From Chryseobacterium sp. W4I1 (GTDB lineage: Bacteria; Bacteroidota; Bacteroidia; Flavobacteriales; Weeksellaceae), in the NCBI RefSeq assembly GCF_030816115.1, contig NZ_JAUSXQ010000001.1, positions 2,790,001-2,854,000 of the forward strand: a stretch of 64,000 nt of DNA, given 5' to 3'. Position 1 is the first letter of the stretch; each line of letters opens with the position of its first letter. Shown here in pieces: positions 6,912 through 16,889 of this stretch. Under the pieces are notes generated by a model. The model saw nothing but the letters and a program-made list of their open reading frames with translations, made no database searches and was not told the DNA's origin. The translations under genes and the position numbers were made by a program.

Positions 6912-8813
6912 TTATTTTACTTCTTCGAAGTCTGCATCCTGTACATCTTCAGCTCCTCCTCCATTATTGGTATCTCCAGGATTTTGAGCACCTGCTTCAG
7001 CACCTGGCTGTTGACCAGCGGCATATAATTCTTCAGAAGCTGCCATCCATGCTGCATCTAAAGCTTCTGTTTTAGCTTTAACATCATCCGCATTTTTAGC
7101 TTCAAAAGCTGTTTTCAATTCTCCGTGAGCTGCTTCAATTGCTGCTTTCTTGTCAGCGGATAATTTCTCACCGAATTCTTTCAACTGCTTTTCAGTCTGG
7201 AAGATCAATCCGTCAGCTTTGTTGAAGATCTCAACTTCTTCTTTTCTCTTAGCATCTGCTGCAGAGTTTTCCTGAGCTTCTTTCTTCATTCTTTCGATTT
7301 CTTCGTCAGAAAGACCTGAAGAAGCCTGGATTTTGATCGTTTGTTCTTTCCCGGTTCCTTTATCCTTAGCAGAAACGCTTAAGATACCATTCGCATCAAT
7401 ATCGAAAGTTACTTCAATCTGAGGAACTCCTCTTGGTGCCGGTGGAATATCTGCAAGATCAAATCTACCGATCTCTTTGTTATCGTTGAACATTGCTCTT
7501 TCTCCCTGTCCTACTCTGATGCTTACAGCTGGCTGGTTGTCAGAAGCTGTAGAGAAAACTTCAGATTTCTTAGTTGGGATCGTAGTGTTTGCATCAATTA
7601 ATTTAGTGAATACAGAACCCATTGTTTCGATACCTAAAGAAAGCGGCGTAACGTCAAGAAGCAATACATCTGTTACATCTCCTGTCAATACTCCTCCCTG
7701 AATAGCAGCTCCAACAGCAACTACCTCATCCGGGTTAACTCCTTTTGAAGGTTTTTTACCGAAGAATTTTTCTACTTCTTCCTGAATGATAGGGATTCTT
7801 GTAGAACCACCTACTAAAAGTACTTCATCAATATCAGAAGTTGATAGACCTGCATCTTTCAATGCTTTTGCTACCGGCTCCATAGATCTTCTTACAAGAT
7901 CAGCAGCTAACTGCTCAAATTTAGCTTTAGTTAAAGTCTTCACTAAGTGTTTAGGACCTGTAGCTGTAGCCGTTATATAAGGTAAGTTGATCTCAGTCTG
8001 AGGAGAAGAAGATAACTCGATTTTTGCTTTTTCAGCAGCTTCTTTCAATCTCTGAAGGGCAATAGCGTCAGTTTTAAGGTCTACTCCTTCTTCAGCTTTG
8101 AATTCATCAGCCATCCAGTTGATGATCACATCATCAAAGTCATCACCACCTAAGTGGGTATCACCGTTTGTAGACAATACTTCAAATACACCGTCTCCTA
8201 AATCAAGGATAGAGATATCGAAAGTACCTCCTCCAAGGTCATATACAGCAATCTTCTGATCTTTGTGGCTTTTATCCAAACCATAAGCCAAAGCAGCTGC
8301 AGTAGGCTCGTTAATGATTCTTTCTACTTTAAGACCTGCAATTTCTCCAGCTTCTTTAGTAGCTTGTCTCTGCGCATCGTTGAAATAAGCAGGAACAGTA
8401 ATTACTGCTCTTGTTACCTCCTGGCCAAGATAATCTTCTGCAGTTTTCTTCATTTTCTGAAGAGTCATTGCAGAAATTTCCTGTGGTGTATATTCTCTGT
8501 CGTCGATTTTTACTTTTACGGTATCATTCGGTCCTGCTACAACTTCATAAGGTACTCTTGAAATTTCTTTAGCATCTTCCTTAAAATGAGTACCGATAAA
8601 TCTTTTGATAGAGTATACAGTTTTCTTTGGATTGGTTACAGCCTGTCTTTTTGCAGGATCTCCTACTTTTCTTTCTCCATCTTCTGTAAATGCTACGATA
8701 GACGGAGTCGTTCTTTTACCTTCTGCGTTAGGAATAACAACAGGGTCTTTTCCCTCCATTACAGCAACACAAGAGTTGGTTGTTCCTAAGTCAATTCCAA
8801 TTATTTTACTCAT
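6912..8813 (-). CDS. dnaK: Molecular chaperone DnaK (Hsp70)
   Basis: 633-aa Hsp70. The ATPase domain begins with [14 protein letters not shown], contains the phosphate-2 segment [12 protein letters not shown] and the adenosine motif [10 protein letters not shown], and is followed by the [11 protein letters not shown] substrate-binding domain and a lid ending in a negatively charged tail (ADFEEVK) like bacterial EEVD-type ends. It refolds and protects cytosolic proteins together with DnaJ and GrpE, neither of which is adjacent here. It is monocistronic. The 257-base region upstream shows no CIRCE element, so HrcA control is not supported. Confidence 0.98.
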   Translation of the reverse strand: MSKIIGIDLGTTNSCVAVMEGKDPVVIPNAEGKRTTPSIVAFTEDGERKVGDPAKRQAVTNPKKTVYSIKRFIGTHFKEDAKEISRVPYEVVAGPNDTVKVKIDDREYTPQEISAMTLQKMKKTAEDYLGQEVTRAVITVPAYFNDAQRQATKEAGEIAGLKVERIINEPTAAALAYGLDKSHKDQKIAVYDLGGGTFDISILDLGDGVFEVLSTNGDTHLGGDDFDDVIINWMADEFKAEEGVDLKTDAIALQRLKEAAEKAKIELSSSPQTEINLPYITATATGPKHLVKTLTKAKFEQLAADLVRRSMEPVAKALKDAGLSTSDIDEVLLVGGSTRIPIIQEEVEKFFGKKPSKGVNPDEVVAVGAAIQGGVLTGDVTDVLLLDVTPLSLGIETMGSVFTKLIDANTTIPTKKSEVFSTASDNQPAVSIRVGQGERAMFNDNKEIGRFDLADIPPAPRGVPQIEVTFDIDANGILSVSAKDKGTGKEQTIKIQASSGLSDEEIERMKKEAQENSAADAKRKEEVEIFNKADGLIFQTEKQLKEFGEKLSADKKAAIEAAHGELKTAFEAKNADDVKAKTEALDAAWMAASEELYAAGQQPGAEAGAQNPGDTNNGGGAEDVQDADFEEVK

Positions 8814-9043
8814 AATATTTTATTTTTTCTAATTTTTATATTTTAATTTACACTCTCAATTTCTCAATATCTATACCATTCAAAAATTTGTGACAAAATG
8901 ACAGAATCAACATTATGTATCGCAAAAAACATATTTGAGATTATGTTAAATGGTACTATTCAAGACAGTTTGAACATCTGGAGAATACTTAAAAATTAAT
9001 CAAAGTTTAACCTTATAAATATGAATTAAACATTATGAATTAC

Positions 9044-9051
9044 TATTTTTG
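9044..9051 (+). promoter_or_regulatory. -7 promoter element for ppk1
   Basis: TATTTTTG fits TAnnTTTG. It places the transcript start near 9055, 16 bases before the ATG at 9071. No obvious -33 TTG is visible. Confidence 0.4.
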
Positions 9052-9070
9052 ATAAAATATAAACTTTAGA

Positions 9071-11143
9071 ATGTCAGTACACTTTAATCCGCGAGATATT
9101 ACATGGCTAGCCTTCAATGAAAGGGTTTTACAGGAGGCCATGGACGAAAATGTCCCTTTACATTTAAGAATACGTTTCCTGGGAATTTTTTCCAACAATT
9201 TAGACGAATTTTTCAGAGTACGTGTAGCCGGATTAAAGCGTGCAATGGATTTTAAAGAAAAAGTAATCGCAGAATCTTTCTATCAGCCCCCTTCAAAAAT
9301 CCTTCAGCGGATCAATGAAATTGTGATCAGACAGCAGCAGAATTTCGATAAGACCTGGAAACACATTCAGGTTGAAATGGCTGGTCTTAAAGTTTCTATT
9401 AAAAATTCTAAAAACCTCACTGCCAAGCAGAAGGAATTTGTAAGACAATATTTTGACGAAGTCGTGGAATCCAATGTCATCCCTATTCTTCTTCATGAAA
9501 ATACTCCAATGCCTTATCTAAGGGACAAAAGTCTTTATCTGGGTGTTGCCATGAGAAAAAAAGACTGGCAGTATTCCAGTAATTATGCAATTATTGAAAT
9601 ACCTTCCCGTTTTGTAGGAAGATTTGTCCTGCTGCCAACGGAGGATCCGGAGGAAAAAAATGTCATGCTTCTTGAGGATGTTATTACCTTCAACCTTCCG
9701 CATATTTTTTCTTATTTTGGATATGACGAATTTTCTGCCAATGCTTTTAAAGTAACAAAAGATGCTGAACTGGAACTGGATAATGATATCCGTACCAACT
9801 TCGCAGAAAAAATAGAGAAAGGCCTTAAAAACCGAAGAAAAGGAAAGCCAACCCGTTTTGTCTTTGATAAGGATATGGATAAGGCGCTCCTGGAGCTGCT
9901 GATCCGTAAATTGAATTTAACAAAGAAAGACAGCATTATTCCGGGTGGAAAGATTCACAATTTCAAACATTTTATGGATTTTCCAGATGTTTTTGAAACC
10001 TATGAGAGACCTGTAGAAAGATCATCCTTCACCCATCAGGCTTTTGAAAACGGAGAAAGAGTGACAGATGTTATTTTAAAGAAAGATGTCCTGCTTTCTT
10101 TCCCCTACCACAAATACAACCCTGTGATTGATCTTCTGCGTGAAGCGGCTATGGATCCTGATGTAAAATCTATACAAATTACAGCGTACCGGCTTGCCAG
10201 CAACTCAAAAATAAGTAATGCACTGATCTATGCTGCAAGAAATGGTAAGGAAGTAACGGTGATGCTGGAACTTCAGGCAAGATTTGACGAAGAGTCCAAT
10301 CTGAAATGGAAAGAAATGTTTGAGCCGGAAGGAATTACTGTTCTCGTGGGTCTTCCCAACAAAAAAGTACACGCCAAACTCTGTGTAATTAAAAAACGAG
10401 CTCACAATAAAACTCTTCAATATGGTTTTGTAAGCACCGGAAATTTCAATGAAAAAACAGCAAGAATCTATGGTGATCATTTATTGATGACAGCCGACCG
10501 CGCCATCATGGCAGATATCAATAAGGTCTTCAATGTCCTGAAAAAACCTAAAGATGATTTTCTGCCTGTTTTAAAAACCTGTAAAAATTTAATGATCTGT
10601 CCACAGTTCATGCGTGAAAAGATCGTTCATCATATTGATAAGGAAATTGAAGAAGCCAAAGCAGGAAGAAAAGCTGAGATCATCATCAAAGCCAATTCGA
10701 TGAGCGACAGAGCTCTGATTGAAAAACTTTATGAAGCCGCCTATGCCGGAGTAGTCACGAAAACCATTGTAAGGGGAATCTACTGTCCGGTCAATCAGAA
10801 GGAATTTAAAGAAAAGATTAAGGCCATAAGCATTGTAGATGAATATCTGGAACATGCCAGGGTAATGTACTTCTACAACAAAGGAGCAGAAGACATATAC
10901 ATCTCTTCCGCAGACTGGATGACCCGGAACCTGGACTACAGAATAGAGGCCGCAGCGAAGATCACAGACAAAGAACTGAAAAAAGAATTAAAAGATATTC
11001 TTGACATTCAGTTGAGAGATAATGTAAAAGCTCGTATTTTAGACAAAAAATTGAGCAACGAGTATGTCAGGAATGATAAAAAGGAATGCCGTTCTCAAAT
11101 AGAAACCTATACATATTTAAAAGCTAAAACAAGCAAAAAATGA
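9071..11143 (+). CDS. ppk1: Polyphosphate kinase 1
   Basis: 690-aa protein that matches PPK1 in length and order: N-terminal helical domain, head domain, then two phospholipase-D-like catalytic domains. The expected autophosphorylated histidine is H434 in the KKVHAKLCV motif. A STGNFNEKTARIYGDH segment follows, and a second conserved histidine lies in LEHARVMYF. It makes and degrades inorganic polyphosphate from ATP at the inner membrane face. The next gene, an exopolyphosphatase, overlaps it by four bases, so synthesis and breakdown are translationally coupled. Confidence 0.97.
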   Translation: MSVHFNPRDITWLAFNERVLQEAMDENVPLHLRIRFLGIFSNNLDEFFRVRVAGLKRAMDFKEKVIAESFYQPPSKILQRINEIVIRQQQNFDKTWKHIQVEMAGLKVSIKNSKNLTAKQKEFVRQYFDEVVESNVIPILLHENTPMPYLRDKSLYLGVAMRKKDWQYSSNYAIIEIPSRFVGRFVLLPTEDPEEKNVMLLEDVITFNLPHIFSYFGYDEFSANAFKVTKDAELELDNDIRTNFAEKIEKGLKNRRKGKPTRFVFDKDMDKALLELLIRKLNLTKKDSIIPGGKIHNFKHFMDFPDVFETYERPVERSSFTHQAFENGERVTDVILKKDVLLSFPYHKYNPVIDLLREAAMDPDVKSIQITAYRLASNSKISNALIYAARNGKEVTVMLELQARFDEESNLKWKEMFEPEGITVLVGLPNKKVHAKLCVIKKRAHNKTLQYGFVSTGNFNEKTARIYGDHLLMTADRAIMADINKVFNVLKKPKDDFLPVLKTCKNLMICPQFMREKIVHHIDKEIEEAKAGRKAEIIIKANSMSDRALIEKLYEAAYAGVVTKTIVRGIYCPVNQKEFKEKIKAISIVDEYLEHARVMYFYNKGAEDIYISSADWMTRNLDYRIEAAAKITDKELKKELKDILDIQLRDNVKARILDKKLSNEYVRNDKKECRSQIETYTYLKAKTSKK

Positions 11144-12024
11144 AGATTGCAGCGATAGACATAGGAAGCAACGCCGCCAGACTTCTGATCAATGAAGTAA
11201 GGATCAGCAACAGAAAACCTGAATTTATAAAACTTAATCTTCTAAGAATTCCGCTGCGACTGGGCATGGATGTTTTTACCATGGGAATGATTGGTGAGGA
11301 AAGAGAAAAAATGGTCATCGATTCTATGAAGATCTTCAGCGACCTTATGAAGATCTATAAAGTGGATCACTACCGCGCCTGCGCCACCAGTGCTATGCGT
11401 GATGCCTCGAACGGAAATGAGATCATCAAACAGGTTCGGGAGACTTCCGGAATTAATATAGAGATCATCTCAGGAGATGAGGAAGCAACACTTGTCTATG
11501 AAAACCATGTTGCAGAAGGACTGGACAAAGAATTTGCCTATCTTTACATTGACGTGGGAGGAGGTTCCACAGAGCTTACCTTTTACGAAAACGGAAATAT
11601 GATCTATGAAAAATCCTTCAATATCGGAACGATCAGGCTTCTGAATAATCTGGTAACGCCGGAAAACTGGCAGGAAATGAAAGATGCGATCAGGGAAAAT
11701 ATTGTCAGCAAAAAGCCTATTGTTGCTATTGGTTCAGGAGGAAACATCAATAAGGTTTTCTCAATGAGTAAAACAAAAGATGGAAAACCTATGACACTTT
11801 CTCATCTTAAAAAGGTCTACAAGGAATTTAATGAGCTTTCTGTGGAAGAAAGAATGACAAAACATACCCTTCGGGAAGACAGAGCCGATGTTCTTGTCCA
11901 TGCTTTAAGGATCTTTAATAACGTAATGTCATGGTCAGATATTAATAGAATATTTGTTCCTAAAATTTCAGTAGCTGATGGATTGATCCATAATATTTAC
12001 AGCAAGCTGCACGAAAAAAAATAA
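11140..12024 (+). CDS. Exopolyphosphatase, short Ppx/GppA family
   Basis: 294-aa actin-fold phosphatase. The phosphate-binding loops are AAIDIGSNAARLL at the N-terminus and YIDVGGGSTELTFY in the middle, with a GSGGNINKVF adenosine-like loop. It lacks the C-terminal HD-like domains of the 500-aa enterobacterial Ppx, so it is the short two-lobed form. It either releases phosphate from polyphosphate or hydrolyses pppGpp; the overlap with ppk1 (ATGA) favours polyphosphate. A terminator hairpin follows at 12045-12070. Confidence 0.93.
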   Translation: MKIAAIDIGSNAARLLINEVRISNRKPEFIKLNLLRIPLRLGMDVFTMGMIGEEREKMVIDSMKIFSDLMKIYKVDHYRACATSAMRDASNGNEIIKQVRETSGINIEIISGDEEATLVYENHVAEGLDKEFAYLYIDVGGGSTELTFYENGNMIYEKSFNIGTIRLLNNLVTPENWQEMKDAIRENIVSKKPIVAIGSGGNINKVFSMSKTKDGKPMTLSHLKKVYKEFNELSVEERMTKHTLREDRADVLVHALRIFNNVMSWSDINRIFVPKISVADGLIHNIYSKLHEKK

Positions 12025-12044
12025 ATTTCTTATATATTATATTT

Positions 12045-12072
12045 AAAACCAGTCTTCTATGGCTGGTTTTTG
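12045..12072 (+). terminator. Terminator of the ppk1-ppx operon
   Basis: AAAACCAG at 12045-12052 pairs with CTGGTTTT at 12063-12070, with a small loop and a T-rich tail. Confidence 0.75.
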
Positions 12073-12086
12073 TTTATTGTAAATCC

Positions 12087-12180
12087 CATTACGGGCAAAG
12101 CGAAGCAATTCCTCAATATTCTTACTGAAGTATTTCTTAATGTTTAAGATTGAAATTGCTTCGCTTTGCTCACAATGACG
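12087..12180. repeat. REP-like inverted repeat (AAAGCGAAGCAAT family)
   Basis: The left arm GGGCAAAGCGAAGCAATT at 12093-12110 is the reverse complement of AATTGCTTCGCTTTGCTC at 12154-12171 with one mismatch. Pairing extends outward through CATT.../...AATG, and the loop is about 43 bases. The outer part reads CGTCATTGTGAGCAAAGCGAAGC on the minus strand, which resembles intergenic REP-like repeats common in Bacteroidota. A shortened relative is at 37725-37760. Confidence 0.6.
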
Positions 12181-12341
12181 ATACATTTGTACAATATTCT
12201 GGTGATAAATCCGTGTAGATCCGTAAATCTGCGGTAATAAAATGAAGTACTATACTACTTTCCTTAAAATACAGTTTTTTTACTGTAAATTTAAAGTAAA
12301 TCAAAAAGTTCATACGTCATACATAATATCAACAGAGAAAA

Positions 12342-12995
12342 ATGAATCCGATCAAAATAATTCTTACAGGTGCAACCGGCATGGTAGGTGAAGGTGTTTT
12401 AATGGAATGCCTTGAAAATCCCAATGTTTCAGAAATACTTAGCGTAAGCAGAAAACCTTCCGGAAAAACACATGCCAAGCTGAAAGAATATTTAGTTCCG
12501 AATTTCCTGGCCATAGATCTCCACGATGAAAATCTTAAAGGATATGATACCTGTTTTTTCTGCGCAGGGATCAGCAGTGTTGGGATGAATGAGGAAGACT
12601 ATACAAAGATCACATATGATACTACTCTACATTTTGCTAAAGCTGTTCTGAACCAAAACCCCGATATGGTGTTCAATTATGTTTCAGGAGCCTCTACTGA
12701 CAGTACAGAAAGTGGAAAATTGATGTGGGCCAGAGTAAAAGGCAGAACTGAAAATGCTCTGAAAAAACTGGGATTCAGAAATGCATTCAATTTCAGACCG
12801 GGATTCATGAAACCTGTTGACGGTCAGATTCATGTAAAATGGTTTTTCAAGCCACTTATTTGGCTTTTCCCTATTGTATTACCTTCAAAATCATTAACTT
12901 TACACGAAGTAGGTCAGGCAATGATCAATGCCGTACATAAAGGCTATCCTACGTCTGTATTGGAAATTAGAGACATTAAAAACTTATCTATATGA
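12342..12995 (+). CDS. Atypical short-chain dehydrogenase/reductase (NAD(P)-binding)
   Basis: 217-aa Rossmann-fold protein. The N-terminal dinucleotide loop G10-A-T-G-M-V-G16 follows the IILTG strand, and a CFFCAGIS strand marks beta-4. The usual YxxxK is not obvious; an SGAST strand followed by WARVKGRTENAL gives a candidate lysine, as in the NmrA/HTATIP2-like atypical SDRs. It is likely a soluble oxidoreductase or redox sensor of unknown substrate. A small membrane protein gene overlaps its stop codon (ATGA). Confidence 0.8.
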   Translation: MNPIKIILTGATGMVGEGVLMECLENPNVSEILSVSRKPSGKTHAKLKEYLVPNFLAIDLHDENLKGYDTCFFCAGISSVGMNEEDYTKITYDTTLHFAKAVLNQNPDMVFNYVSGASTDSTESGKLMWARVKGRTENALKKLGFRNAFNFRPGFMKPVDGQIHVKWFFKPLIWLFPIVLPSKSLTLHEVGQAMINAVHKGYPTSVLEIRDIKNLSI

Positions 12996-13144
12996 GAGAA
13001 ATGTTAAAAAGAATCATTCTGGTTATTTTTGTACTCCTGGTTCTTACTGCTGTTTCAGGATTTTTTTATATGCAGCAGCATCCCTTGGAAGGAAACAGTC
13101 CGGCAGGAAAGGTTCTCAATATTTCAGGACAACAGGCTAAATAA
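12992..13144 (+). CDS. Small single-pass membrane protein
   Basis: 50-aa reading frame starting at the ATG that overlaps the stop of the SDR gene (ATGA). It begins MREMLKRIILVIF, continues with a hydrophobic segment to about residue 27, and has a short polar tail ending GQQAK. The four-base overlap, the basic N-terminus and the clean hydrophobic helix argue that it is translated. It belongs to no family I can name. It may be a membrane partner or a simple small protein of the SDR operon. Confidence 0.5.
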   Translation: MREMLKRIILVIFVLLVLTAVSGFFYMQQHPLEGNSPAGKVLNISGQQAK

Positions 13145-13249
13145 TAAAACGGTAATGCTGTTACTTTTTATTAAACATTTCTTAAAATTCCATTAAAACA
13201 CTTGCCATCCATAAAGTTCATTTTTGCATACATCTAATGTAAGTAAAAA

Positions 13250-16200
13250 ATGACAAACAACTATCTTTTAAAAGGATCTGTTATTGCCGCATTCTTCCTT
13301 CAGGGCGGGCTTTTCGGACAGACCTTAATCCATTACTGGAATTTTAACAATAATTCATCTGCCGCATCCATTACTACTCCATCCTCTACTTTAGTGAGCG
13401 GATCTCTTGCCGCTATAGCCGGAGGAACCAGTGAAATAGATTTTGCAGGTGGTACGGGACAGAATTTTAATGCAGATAATTTAAATACAAGGAATGGTGA
13501 TCCGTCCGGAACCCATTTAAGGTTTAACAATCCAATTGGAGGAGCTTTACAGTTCAATCTTCCTACGACAGGTTACCAGAATGCTATTGTCAAGTTTACA
13601 ACAAGACGATCCGGGCAGGGAGCAGGAACTCAATCCTGGTTTTATTCAACGGATGGAACTACTTTTATACCGTATCAGACCATTAATCCTCAGGATGCCA
13701 ATCCTCAGCTTGTCATTTTTGATTTTTCTACAGTTTCCGGGGTTGCCAATAACCCGAATTTTAAATTAAAAGTAGAATTTTCTGCCACAGGAGGCGGAAC
13801 CGGCGGTAATAACCGCTTTGATAATTTTACAATGGATGCTACAGCAACCGGAGGTGCTGACACTACCCCACCTATTGCTACCTATCTTCCCGCTCATAAC
13901 ACAAATAATGCTTCCACTTCTGTAAATCCAAGTATTTCTTTCAATGAAAATATAAGACTTACAGATAATTCTGCGATCACCGATTCTAATGCACAAAATC
14001 TTGTAGATTTCCGTACAGGAAATGCTTCAGGTACTTCAGTTCCCTTCACAACCACTTTCAGTAATAATAAAATCACAGTAATTCCTACCTCTGTACTTAT
14101 TCCCGGACAGACCTATTATCTGGCCCTTAAACCCAATATGGTTGAGGATGTAAGTGATAATGGAGTTACAACAATAACATCAAGCACCTTTACAACAGCC
14201 GGAACAACCCTTTCTCTGGATAAAAACTTCCTTAAAGTGAATGAAAATGCAGGAAGTCTGGCATTCAAGATCAATGTTTCTAATCCTTCCGCTGCCACAG
14301 TTAATCTTGTGGTAAAACCGGCTCCGTTCAGTACTGCCGACAGCAATGATTTTACATTAAGCAATCAGACGATTAATATTACTCCTTCTACAACAAGCTA
14401 TACGGTCAATATTCCGATCACCGATGATACATTGGAAGAGCAGCAGGCAGAATATTTTGTGGTAAGCCTTGAAAATCCAAAACGGAGCAACTGTTTCGGG
14501 AGATAACACGGCTACTGTTTATATTGTTGACAATGATAAACCTGCACCTGTGCCTTCAGGACAGATTCAGTTGAATTATATCGGAAGCTTTGATCCTTCA
14601 GGAAACAATAACAGCTCTACTGAAATTGTTGTCCATGATCCTGCTACCCAGAAATTATTTACGATAAGCTCCATCACAGATGTCTTTGATATTATTGATT
14701 TCAGTAATCCAACTGCATTATCAGTCGTTAAAACGGTGAATATGGCTCCTTATGGCGGTATTACCAGCATTGCGGTTAAAAATGGCATTATTGCTGCTGC
14801 TTCCCCAAATGCAGACCCTCAACAGAACGGTTCTGTAGTTTTCTTTGATATTAACGGAAACTTCCTGAAACAGGTAAGTGTAGGTGCTCTTCCTGATATG
14901 ATTACTTTCATTCCGGACGGAACAAAGGTGATTACAGCCAATGAGGGTGAACCGAATGATGCTTATACCATAGATCCTGAAGGAACAATTAGTATTATTG
15001 ATATTTCAGGCGGTATCGGAAATCTGACACAAAGTAATGTCACCACTCTTAATTTTAACAGTTTTGATTCTCAGGTTGCAGCTTTAACGGCAACCGGACT
15101 TAGAAAAGTAAGAACGAACAATACGCTGTCCCAAGATTTGGAACCTGAATATGTTACGGTAAGTACAGACAGTCAGAAAGCCTGGGTAACACTTCAGGAA
15201 AACAATGCTGTGGCCGAAATCAATTTAGCAACAAAAACAATTTCCGGAATATGGGGATTAGGCAAAAAAGACATGAGTCTTCCAGGTAACGGTTTTGATG
15301 CTTCAGATAACAATGGTGAAATACTGATTGCAAACTGGCCTGTAAAAGCCTATTACATTCCGGATGCTGTTCAAAATTACAAAGTAGGAAATACCAATTA
15401 TATCGTAACCGCCAATGAAGGGGATGAAAAAGACCTTTCAGGATACAGCGAAAGAACAACTGTAGGAGCCAATACCTATACATTAGATCCTGTTCTATTC
15501 CCTCAGGCATCTGTCTTAAAATCATCTTATAATTTAGGTAGATTCAGAGTTTCCAGTGCGACAGGAAATATGGATGCAGATTCTGATTTTGAAGAGATTG
15601 CAGCTTTGGGAGCGCGTTCATTCTCTATTTTCAATGCTGATACAAAGCAATTGGTTTACGATAGCGGTGACCGTTTTGAAAGATATATTGCTGCCAACCA
15701 CCCACTGATTTTTAATGCAGACAATGAAGCTAACGGCGCTAAAACCAGAAGCCGTGCGAAAGGCCCTGAACCGGAAGGAGTTGCTTTGGCAACCATCAAT
15801 GGACAGACTTATGCTTTCATTACTCTGGAAAGAACCGGAGGCGTGATGGTTTATAATATTACTGATCCCAACAATCCTACATTTACCGATTATAAGCATT
15901 CCCGTACTACCTCAGCTTACGGCGGCGACAATGGACCAGAAGGGATCACCTATATTGCTCCGGGAAATACAACTACCGGAAAAGGTTATGTAATTATTGC
16001 CAACGAGATCAGCGGCACATTATCAATGTATGAAGTGGCTTCTCCTTCAACATTAGCAACCGGTGAAGTAAAAAATGAAAAAGCCACCTTCAATATTTTC
16101 CCGAATCCTGTAAAGAAAGGAGATCCCTTATACTTCAACAGAGCGCAGGATTATGAACTTTACGATATGTCAGGGAAAATGCTTGGAAAAGAGAAAAATG

Positions 16201-16289
16201 CCTTGACAATAGAGACTTCAAAGCTTTCTGAAGGGGTCTATCTTGTAAAAACTTCAGAAGGACAGATTAAGAGAGTTATTGTAAAATAG
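13250..16289 (+). pseudogene. T9SS-exported choice-of-anchor I protein, frameshifted
   Basis: Two overlapping reading frames (to 14506 and from about 14483) join into one protein of about 1012 aa if one A is removed from the AAAA run at 14479-14482. In order: signal peptide, lectin-like N-terminal region, Ig-like Big_5 domain (from TPPIATYLP), Calx-beta domain interrupted by the break, a long choice-of-anchor I beta-propeller-like domain, and a type A T9SS sorting domain at the end (NIFPNPVKKGD ... GVYLVKTSEGQ). The protein would be secreted or surface-attached through type IX secretion; the choice-of-anchor I domain is of unknown or phosphoesterase-like function. The break lies between perfectly conserved flanks, so it is either very recent or a sequencing error. 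Confidence 0.85.
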
Positions 16290-16383
16290 TATGCATGATT
16301 TCTTGATTGAGGCAGCGGATTTCTCGGCCTTTTCAGGAAACTTTTGCCAATCGTCTCATAAAAAGTTATTTTAGAATAATAGT

Positions 16384-16416
16384 TTTCAGGCGGAAAGCTC
16401 CGCTTTCCGCCTGAAA
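16384..16416. repeat. Perfect 15-bp inverted repeat
   Basis: TTTCAGGCGGAAAGC at 16384-16398 and GCTTTCCGCCTGAAA at 16402-16416 are perfect complements around a TCC loop. It stands directly before a second hairpin. It may be a terminator stem or a dispersed repeat unit. Confidence 0.75.
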
Positions 16417-16417
16417 C

Positions 16418-16450
16418 AAAAAAGTCAGGCTTTTTATGCCTGACTTTTTT
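16418..16450. terminator. Strong bidirectional terminator
   Basis: AAAAAAGTCAGGC at 16418-16430 pairs perfectly with GCCTGACTTTTTT at 16438-16450 around a TTTTTAT loop. It ends transcription of the T9SS gene; the insertion sequence begins 9 bases later. Confidence 0.9.
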
Positions 16451-16499
16451 GTTTATTTTGTCCCGTCCTAAAATAGGTTGACATAAAATCGATTTATTT

Positions 16500-16889
16500 A
16501 TGGAAGACGAAGAATTATCTAGAAAAAAGCGCAGTCAAAAAGATTATACATTGTGCTTTAAATTGAGCGTTGTTTCTCAAGTAGAAAAAGGCGAACTTAC
16601 TTATAAACAAGCTCAAAAACACTATGGAATTCAGGGAAGAAGTACGGTTTTGGTCTGGTTGAGAAGATATGGTAACTTAGATTGGATAAAACCAAGTATC
16701 CATACCATGTCAAGATCCAAAGAAACCCCGGCCCAGAAAATTAAACGTCTGGAGAAAGAACTTTCCGATGAAAAGCTGAAAAATAAAGTACTCAATACAA
16801 TGATTGAGATTTCAGATGGGCAATATGGCACTCAGATCAGAAAAAAGTATTTATCCCAACAATCCTCAGACTCCAAAAAGAGGGATTAA
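16500..16889 (+). CDS. IS3-family transposase OrfA (helix-turn-helix)
   Basis: 129-aa DNA-binding subunit. It has an HTH_Tnp_1-type helix-turn-helix at about residues 15-60 (FKLSVVSQVEKGELTYKQAQ ... WLRRYG), then a basic linker and a leucine-zipper-like helix (IKRLEKELSDEKLKNKVL). The A-rich stretch CAAAAAG at 16874-16880 near its end is where -1 slippage would fuse it to OrfB. It recognises the IS ends. Confidence 0.9.
   Translation: MEDEELSRKKRSQKDYTLCFKLSVVSQVEKGELTYKQAQKHYGIQGRSTVLVWLRRYGNLDWIKPSIHTMSRSKETPAQKIKRLEKELSDEKLKNKVLNTMIEISDGQYGTQIRKKYLSQQSSDSKKRD

Larger units (their letters stand above)
12025..12341. other. Intergenic region with terminator and repeat-like sequences
   Basis: This 317-base gap holds the ppk1-ppx terminator, a REP-like inverted repeat at 12087-12180, and at 12206-12234 a fragment resembling the 'aatctgtg...aatctgcgg' sequences seen again near 31794 and 41442. 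I see no coding sequence in it. Confidence 0.55.

Noticed and set aside
8265..8832. Several open frames antisense to dnaK
   Set aside because: They are complementary shadows of a highly conserved coding gene with no family match of their own and no ribosome binding context.
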